Source of the DNA: Flavobacterium cupreum
GTDB taxonomy: Bacteria; Bacteroidota; Bacteroidia; Flavobacteriales; Flavobacteriaceae
Reading direction: 5' to 3'
Length of the DNA: 64,000 nucleotides
Assembly (NCBI RefSeq): GCF_003996965.1
Contig: NZ_QWDM01000008.1
Span: 1-64,000 of the forward strand
Shown here: positions 60,508 to 64,000 of the stretch, in pieces
Numbering within the stretch: position 1 is the stretch's first letter
How the letters are laid out: each line of letters opens with the position of its first letter
Made by a program: the position numbers and the translations under genes
The notes under the pieces: generated by a model
What the model was told of the DNA's origin: nothing
The model's database searches: none
The model's input: the letters and a program-made list of their open reading frames with translations, nothing else

Positions 60508-60642
60508 CTTTAATTTTAGATTTAAATAACGAGCGTTTTCTTCTAAATTTTCCAGTCATAATTAGTTTTATTAGGTAATTTTTAATAATATTGTTTCTGG
60601 TTTTTGAAGAATTAATCTAAATAAGGCTGTCTTTGAAGATCA

Positions 60643-60671
60643 GGGAGTAACCGAAAATCCTTAAGAGTAGG
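60643..60671 (+). ncRNA. DUF805-associated leader RNA motif, copy 1
   Basis: ggagtaaccgaaaatcc followed by ttaagagtagg, 26 nt before the first DUF805 start. The same word set stands before the second DUF805 gene (61502-61529). I remember a candidate cis-regulatory structure named after DUF805 in Bacteroidota. tcct and agga within it can pair. Confidence 0.55.
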
Positions 60672-60697
60672 AATTAACTTAATTAATATTATTTATT

Positions 60698-61081
60698 ATG
60701 ATTGAATGGTACAAAAAAGTAGTTTTTGAAAATTATGCAAATTTTGAAGGCAGAGCGAGAAGAAAAGAATACTGGATGTTCTTTTTGGCAAATATTATTA
60801 TAAGTTTTGTATTAGGTTTTGTGCTAGGTTTAGTTTTTGCTTTAATCTCGCCTAGTCTGGCTCCTTTAGTAAATATTTACAGCTTAGCAGTTCTTGTTCC
60901 TTCAATTGCAGTTGCAATCAGAAGAATGCATGATATTGGTAAAAGTGGCTGGTACATTCTTATCCCTATTTATAATATTATCTTGTTAGCTACTGAGGGA
61001 GATAAAGGAACAAACGAATACGGTCCGGATCCTAAAAGTAATATTGACACCATTGATGAAATAGGAAAAGCTGAACTATAA
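60698..61081 (+). CDS. DUF805 membrane protein, copy 1
   Basis: A 127-aa protein of the DUF805 (inner membrane YhaH-like) family. The N-terminus MIEWYKKVVFENYANFEGRA and the RRKEYWMFF turn are followed by about four hydrophobic segments. IRRMHDIGKSGWYILIP and the C-terminal GTNEYGPDPK are the family words. The function is unknown. It is preceded by the leader RNA at 60643 and followed by a TM2 gene 22 bp on. The first 15 residues are identical with copy 2 (61548). Confidence 0.92.
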   Translation: MIEWYKKVVFENYANFEGRARRKEYWMFFLANIIISFVLGFVLGLVFALISPSLAPLVNIYSLAVLVPSIAVAIRRMHDIGKSGWYILIPIYNIILLATEGDKGTNEYGPDPKSNIDTIDEIGKAEL

Positions 61082-61103
61082 TAATCATTAAAAGAAATAT
61101 AAC

Positions 61104-61382
61104 ATGGAAGAGACAAAACCAGAATCATGGAATACCCCTCCAACTGTAAGACAGGAAAATAAAAAAGTTCTTGCAGGAGTTTTAGGGATAATTTTTGGAT
61201 ATCTAGGAATTCACAAATTCGTTTTGGGTTACACTCAGGAAGGAATAATCCAACTTGTTTTAAGTATTGTAACCTGTGGTATTGCAGGAATAATTGGTTT
61301 CGTAGAAGGAATCATTTACCTTACAAAATCAGACGAAGATTTTTACCAGACGTATCAGGTTGGTAAAAAAGGCTGGTTCTAA
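61104..61382 (+). CDS. TM2 domain protein
   Basis: A 92-aa protein. After a short polar N-terminus comes a TM2 domain: KVLAGVLGIIFGYLGIHKFV (first membrane segment with the FGYLGIHKF turn), GYTQEGIIQLVLSIVTCGIA, and an IYL-x-K-x-D end. The domain is known from eukaryotic and bacterial proteins and commonly neighbours DUF805; its function is not established. It is co-transcribed with the first DUF805 gene, and two hairpins follow before the second leader. Confidence 0.92.
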   Translation: MEETKPESWNTPPTVRQENKKVLAGVLGIIFGYLGIHKFVLGYTQEGIIQLVLSIVTCGIAGIIGFVEGIIYLTKSDEDFYQTYQVGKKGWF

Positions 61383-61393
61383 AAACATATAAG

Positions 61394-61416
61394 TCCCATG
61401 TTAAATGGGATTTTTT
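61394..61416 (+). terminator. First of two successive terminator-like hairpins after the TM2 gene
   Basis: tcccat and atggga arms enclose a 5-nt loop, followed by six T. The stem is short and might be a weak or conditional terminator. Confidence 0.55.
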
Positions 61417-61421
61417 AATAA

Positions 61422-61461
61422 AATACAAGTTCTTTTAAAGTAGGGGACTTGTATTTTTTTT
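61422..61461 (+). terminator. Second terminator-like hairpin after the TM2 gene
   Basis: aatacaagt and acttgtatt arms enclose a 16-nt loop, followed by seven T. Together with the hairpin at 61394 it forms a tandem terminator between the TM2 gene and the second DUF805 leader. Confidence 0.65.
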
Positions 61462-61501
61462 GTTTATAAAAGAACTTTTCATCCAATAAAATAAGTAAAA
61501 A

Positions 61502-61530
61502 GGAGTAACTGAAAATCCGGAAGAGTAGGG
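61502..61530 (+). ncRNA. DUF805-associated leader RNA motif, copy 2
   Basis: ggagtaactgaaaatcc followed by ggaagagtaggg, about 18 nt before the second DUF805 start. It differs from copy 1 at three positions (c to t, tt to gg) while the ggagtaac, gaaaatcc and aagagtagg words are kept. The surrounding sequence differs, so the shared core is likely selected. Confidence 0.55.
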
Positions 61531-61547
61531 AAATTAAGAGATCGATT

Positions 61548-61955
61548 ATGATTGAATGGTACAAAAAAGTAGTTTTTGAAAATTACGCAAACTTTAACGG
61601 AAGGGCCAGAAGAAGTGAATACTGGTATTATGCGCTGGCAACTATTATTATATCGATAATTTTAGAAATACTGGATTATACGATCGGAATGGCATTTGAT
61701 ATGGGAAAACTCGGTATCCTTAGGGGTTTATATAGTCTGGCGGTTTTTATTCCCGGACTCGCCGTAATGATCAGAAGATTACATGATGTTGGCAAAAGTG
61801 GTTGGTTTATATTTATTCTGTTTATTCCCTTAGTAGGTATAATTTGGTTTTTTATAACGCTTTGCACCGAAGGAGATGATGGCACAAATGAATATGGTTC
61901 AGATCCTAAAGATGAGTTTGATGAAATGGATGAGATTGGAAAGGAATTGGCCTAA
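61548..61955 (+). CDS. DUF805 membrane protein, copy 2
   Basis: A 135-aa paralogue of the DUF805 protein at 60698. It starts MIEWYKKVVFENYANFNGRA, has four hydrophobic segments and a RRLHDVGKSGWFIFIL turn, and ends GTNEYGSDPKDEFDEMDEIG. Beyond the near-identical N-terminus the membrane segments differ, so the duplication is old, or the N-terminal segment is under stronger constraint. It is preceded by the second leader RNA and ends at a strong bidirectional terminator. Confidence 0.92.
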   Translation: MIEWYKKVVFENYANFNGRARRSEYWYYALATIIISIILEILDYTIGMAFDMGKLGILRGLYSLAVFIPGLAVMIRRLHDVGKSGWFIFILFIPLVGIIWFFITLCTEGDDGTNEYGSDPKDEFDEMDEIGKELA

Positions 61956-61973
61956 CAGACATCGTATAAAAAT

Positions 61974-62006
61974 AAAAAACCCGTTTCATATCGAAACGGG
62001 TTTTTA
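61974..62006. terminator. Bidirectional intrinsic terminator
   Basis: aaaaacccgtttc and gaaacgggttttt arms enclose a 5-nt loop. It separates the DUF805 gene from the convergent acyltransferase gene. Confidence 0.88.
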
Positions 62007-62022
62007 TTTGGTGATTAAAGTG

Positions 62023-63825
62023 CTACTCTTCTTTTTCAGATAGTTTACGCTCTAATTCTATTTGAAACTCTTCAATAACAGGTTTCATAGTGCTTTCCGG
62101 AATATCGGCGATTCTGATGTACATTAAGCCGTCTATGGCATTATTGAATAAAGGATCGACGTTAAAGGCAACTACGCGTGCATTCTGCTTGATATACTTT
62201 TTAATCAAAACAGGCAAACGTAAATTACCAGGTTCTAATTCGTCAATAATTTTATCAAATTTATTCAGGTCAGATTCAGCTTCATCAAAAATAAAGTCTT
62301 TGTCTGCATCTTTCAGTTTAACTTTATACGCTTTTTTAGGATGTATGTACTGCGCAATATAAGGGTCGTAATAGTTGGATTTCATAAACTCAATCATCAA
62401 AGATTTTGAGAAATCAGAAAACTGATTACTGATACTTACACCGCCTAGCAGATATTTGTGTTCCGGATAACGCAGGGTCGTATGAATAATTCCTTTCCAC
62501 AACAAGAACAAAGGCATCGGTTTTTGCTGGTAATCCTTGATGATAAAAGCACGTCCCATTTCGATTGATTTGTGCATCATATCGTGTAATTCAGGCTCAA
62601 ATCGGAACAGGTCATTCAGATAGAAACCTTCAATTCCAAATTTCGGATAAATCTCAGAGCCTAATCCCATACGGTAGGCACCTGCAATTTTTTTGGTTTC
62701 ATCATCCCATAAAAACATATGGTGATAATATTGATCGAATTTGTCTAAATCTATAGATTCATTCGTTCCTTCGCCCACTTCACGGAAAGTAATTTCACGT
62801 AAACGGCCAATTTCATGCAGAATGTTCGGAACCGCTTTGGCCCTTGCAAAAAAGACTTCGTAGTTTTTACTTTGCAGTAAACGGCAATCGCTGTTTCTCA
62901 GTGCATTTACTTCGTCAATCATCGCTGATTCACTTGCCGGTGTAACGATTTTTTTGGGTGCTTTCGGGATTTTTAGGCTTGCCGTATCAAGCAGTTTGCT
63001 GTCCTTTTCAAAAGGATTGGCCAGCATATAGGTTTTCTTTCTTAAAAATTCAGAGTATTCTTCAAACGATTCAATTTCGTTTTGCTCGTTTACAGAAATC
63101 GGTTTACCAATGCGGACTTTGATGACGCGGTCTTTTTGCGTAAGCAGTTCAGACGGTAATTTGGCGGTACGTAAGGTATCGTCAATTTTAGAAAGCCAGT
63201 AAAATAATCTGCTGTTTTTAGCGTGAAAATAAATCGGGACAACAGGAACTTTGGCTTTTCTGATTAACTTCAGGGCACCTTCTTCCCAGGGTTTGTCTAC
63301 TACTAATTTTCCATCCTTATACGTTGAAACCTCGCCGGCAGGAAAAATCCCCAAAGGCTTGCCATCGCTTAAGTGACGTAATGTTTCCTTAATTCCGACC
63401 ACACTTGACTTAGCGTCTTTGTGGTTTTCAAAAGGATTCACCGGCATGATGTATTTTTTAAGCGGAACGATGCGGTGCAGTAAAAAGTTGGCAATAATCT
63501 TAAAATTAGGCTCTCTTTCAAGCATTAATTTCAATAATAAAATACCATCAATCCCCCCAAGCGGATGATTTGAAATAGTAATATAAGCACCATCTTTTGG
63601 CAAACGTTTTAAATCTTCTTCAGGGATTTCGAATTTAATTTCCATTTCATCCAAAATTCCGTTTAAAAACGCAACATCCTCTAAATGTTTATTGTGGTCG
63701 TAAATCTTATTGAGGGTGGAGATCTTCAGAACCTTCATAAGCATCCAGCCGGAAAAAGTACCTAATACTCCGTACTTGTCAACATTTATTGCTTTTGCAA
63801 CTTCTTTCGCGGTAACTAAACCCAT
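62023..63825 (-). CDS. Bifunctional PlsC-GNAT acyltransferase, OlsF-like (ornithine/glycine lipid synthase candidate)
   Basis: A 600-aa two-domain protein. Residues ~60-285 form a PlsC-type O-acyltransferase with the NHPLGGIDG form of NHx4D (about 87-95), the substrate loop PAGEVST (about 165-171) and VPVVPIYF. Residues ~320-510 form a GNAT-fold N-acyltransferase of the hemolysin/Acetyltransf_5 type (LREITFREVGEGTNE, FYLNDLFRFE, MGRAFIIKDYQ). This order matches OlsF as reported for Flavobacterium johnsoniae and Serratia, which N-acylates ornithine (C-terminal domain) and then O-acylates it (N-terminal domain); related enzymes make glycine lipids in Bacteroides. The actual amino-acid head group is not known. 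An exact -7 word lies 31 nt upstream of the ATG. Confidence 0.86.
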   Translation of the reverse strand: MGLVTAKEVAKAINVDKYGVLGTFSGWMLMKVLKISTLNKIYDHNKHLEDVAFLNGILDEMEIKFEIPEEDLKRLPKDGAYITISNHPLGGIDGILLLKLMLEREPNFKIIANFLLHRIVPLKKYIMPVNPFENHKDAKSSVVGIKETLRHLSDGKPLGIFPAGEVSTYKDGKLVVDKPWEEGALKLIRKAKVPVVPIYFHAKNSRLFYWLSKIDDTLRTAKLPSELLTQKDRVIKVRIGKPISVNEQNEIESFEEYSEFLRKKTYMLANPFEKDSKLLDTASLKIPKAPKKIVTPASESAMIDEVNALRNSDCRLLQSKNYEVFFARAKAVPNILHEIGRLREITFREVGEGTNESIDLDKFDQYYHHMFLWDDETKKIAGAYRMGLGSEIYPKFGIEGFYLNDLFRFEPELHDMMHKSIEMGRAFIIKDYQQKPMPLFLLWKGIIHTTLRYPEHKYLLGGVSISNQFSDFSKSLMIEFMKSNYYDPYIAQYIHPKKAYKVKLKDADKDFIFDEAESDLNKFDKIIDELEPGNLRLPVLIKKYIKQNARVVAFNVDPLFNNAIDGLMYIRIADIPESTMKPVIEEFQIELERKLSEKEE

Positions 63826-63855
63826 GTACTATTTTTAATTTATTAGAGCAGCGAA

Positions 63856-63863
63856 CAAAGATA
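63856..63863 (-). promoter_or_regulatory. -7 promoter element of the OlsF-like gene
   Basis: The minus strand reads TATCTTTG (exact TAnnTTTG), 30 nt before the ATG at 63825. Confidence 0.55.
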
Positions 63864-63915
63864 ACAAAAAACTCTACTTTTTGCTGTTTCAAACACAAAC
63901 TTTCCACTTTTTTAT

Positions 63916-63923
63916 TACATTTG
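63916..63923 (+). promoter_or_regulatory. -7 promoter element of xth
   Basis: TACATTTG is an exact TAnnTTTG, 22 nt before the ATG at 63946. The two divergent promoters lie ~53 bp apart. Confidence 0.55.
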
Positions 63924-63945
63924 AAATCCTAAAAAAAAAACAGTA

Positions 63946-64000
63946 ATGAAAATTATTTCTTATAATGTAAACGGAATCAGAGCCGCAATTTCAAAAGGAT
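63946..64000 (+). CDS. xth: Exodeoxyribonuclease III, 5' part only
   Basis: Only 18 codons are in the window before its right edge. They read MKIISYNVNGIRAAISKG, the almost invariant start of exonuclease III (AP endonuclease of the EEP family), where N7 and the following residues line the metal site. It should cut DNA at abasic sites and degrade 3' ends. It is divergent from the OlsF-like gene. Confidence 0.85.
   Translation, partial: MKIISYNVNGIRAAISKG

Noticed and set aside
1..64000. tRNA, rRNA, prophage or retron/RT elements
   Set aside because: I saw no tRNA cloverleaf or CCA-ended match, no rRNA sequence, no phage structural genes and no reverse transcriptase motif (YxDD) in any frame.

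Overview
The window looks like a chromosomal segment of a gliding Bacteroidota bacterium, most likely Flavobacterium or a close relative. The evidence is a gliding-motility lipoprotein gene (gldH), a secreted metalloprotease ending in a type IX secretion (T9SS) sorting domain, many short-signal lipoproteins, twelve exact matches to the Bacteroidota -7 promoter word TAnnTTTG close upstream of start codons, and AT-rich spacers filled with the palindromic and wordy repeats usual in Flavobacterium. I saw no rRNA, tRNA, CRISPR array or prophage.

The left end (1-7320) is accessory. It opens with five in-phase ~24-bp repeats resembling the end of an IS21-type element. These abut the last ~32 codons of a Y1 (IS200/REP-associated) transposase, then an array of seven ~141-bp units, each with two palindromes, then the tail of a ferredoxin gene and a strong terminator. 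On the minus strand follow a lipoprotein/ankyrin-SHOCT/ankyrin operon, a START-like protein and a TPR/beta-solenoid protein. Plus-strand scraps of lost genes lie between them: a possible cyclase tail and a possible efflux-adaptor tail with an orphan terminator.

From 7365 the content is core-like. The ricT-gldH-PBP1A unit links signalling, gliding and the cell wall. Then come a 3-oxoacid CoA-transferase pair, an outer-membrane barrel, a PPP-type phosphatase, an M4/T9SS protease, DNA polymerase IV, a PAS protein, class I fumarase, two lipoproteins (one an FKBP isomerase) and an SpmAB-like membrane protein. Next is a loose same-strand series of DNA-maintenance genes (AlkZ/YcaQ-like protein, PolB-type exonuclease, alkyl-DNA methyltransferase), an SDR enzyme, and a GNAT-LysR pair divergent from a rhodanese. 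After that lie an M28 peptidase behind a GNAT-nitrilase fusion, ssb, DUF2461, ferritin, a CAT-like and a HAD enzyme, a DMT exporter, an acyltransferase and metG.

The ~850 bp upstream of metG hold at least four long palindromes and no gene. The right part contains a CDGSH protein, a DinB-fold protein, a membrane protein/patatin pair, DUF4375, serS, a TPR protein, DUF4286, a two-gene nucleotidyltransferase module, rsmA-mgtE, proC, nhaA with a lipoprotein, an Asp/Glu racemase, a 2-hydroxyacid dehydrogenase, two DUF805 genes each preceded by the same ~28-nt RNA-like leader with a TM2 gene between them, an OlsF-like bifunctional acyltransferase, and the first 18 codons of exonuclease III at the edge.

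The most unusual material is the transposase-tail/REP array/ferredoxin-tail chimera at 1-1350, the duplicated DUF805 leader RNA, the palindrome cluster upstream of metG, and a series of gene-junction palindromes that share an architecture but not a sequence. Functions are assigned from recognised motifs and remembered families. No database search was possible.
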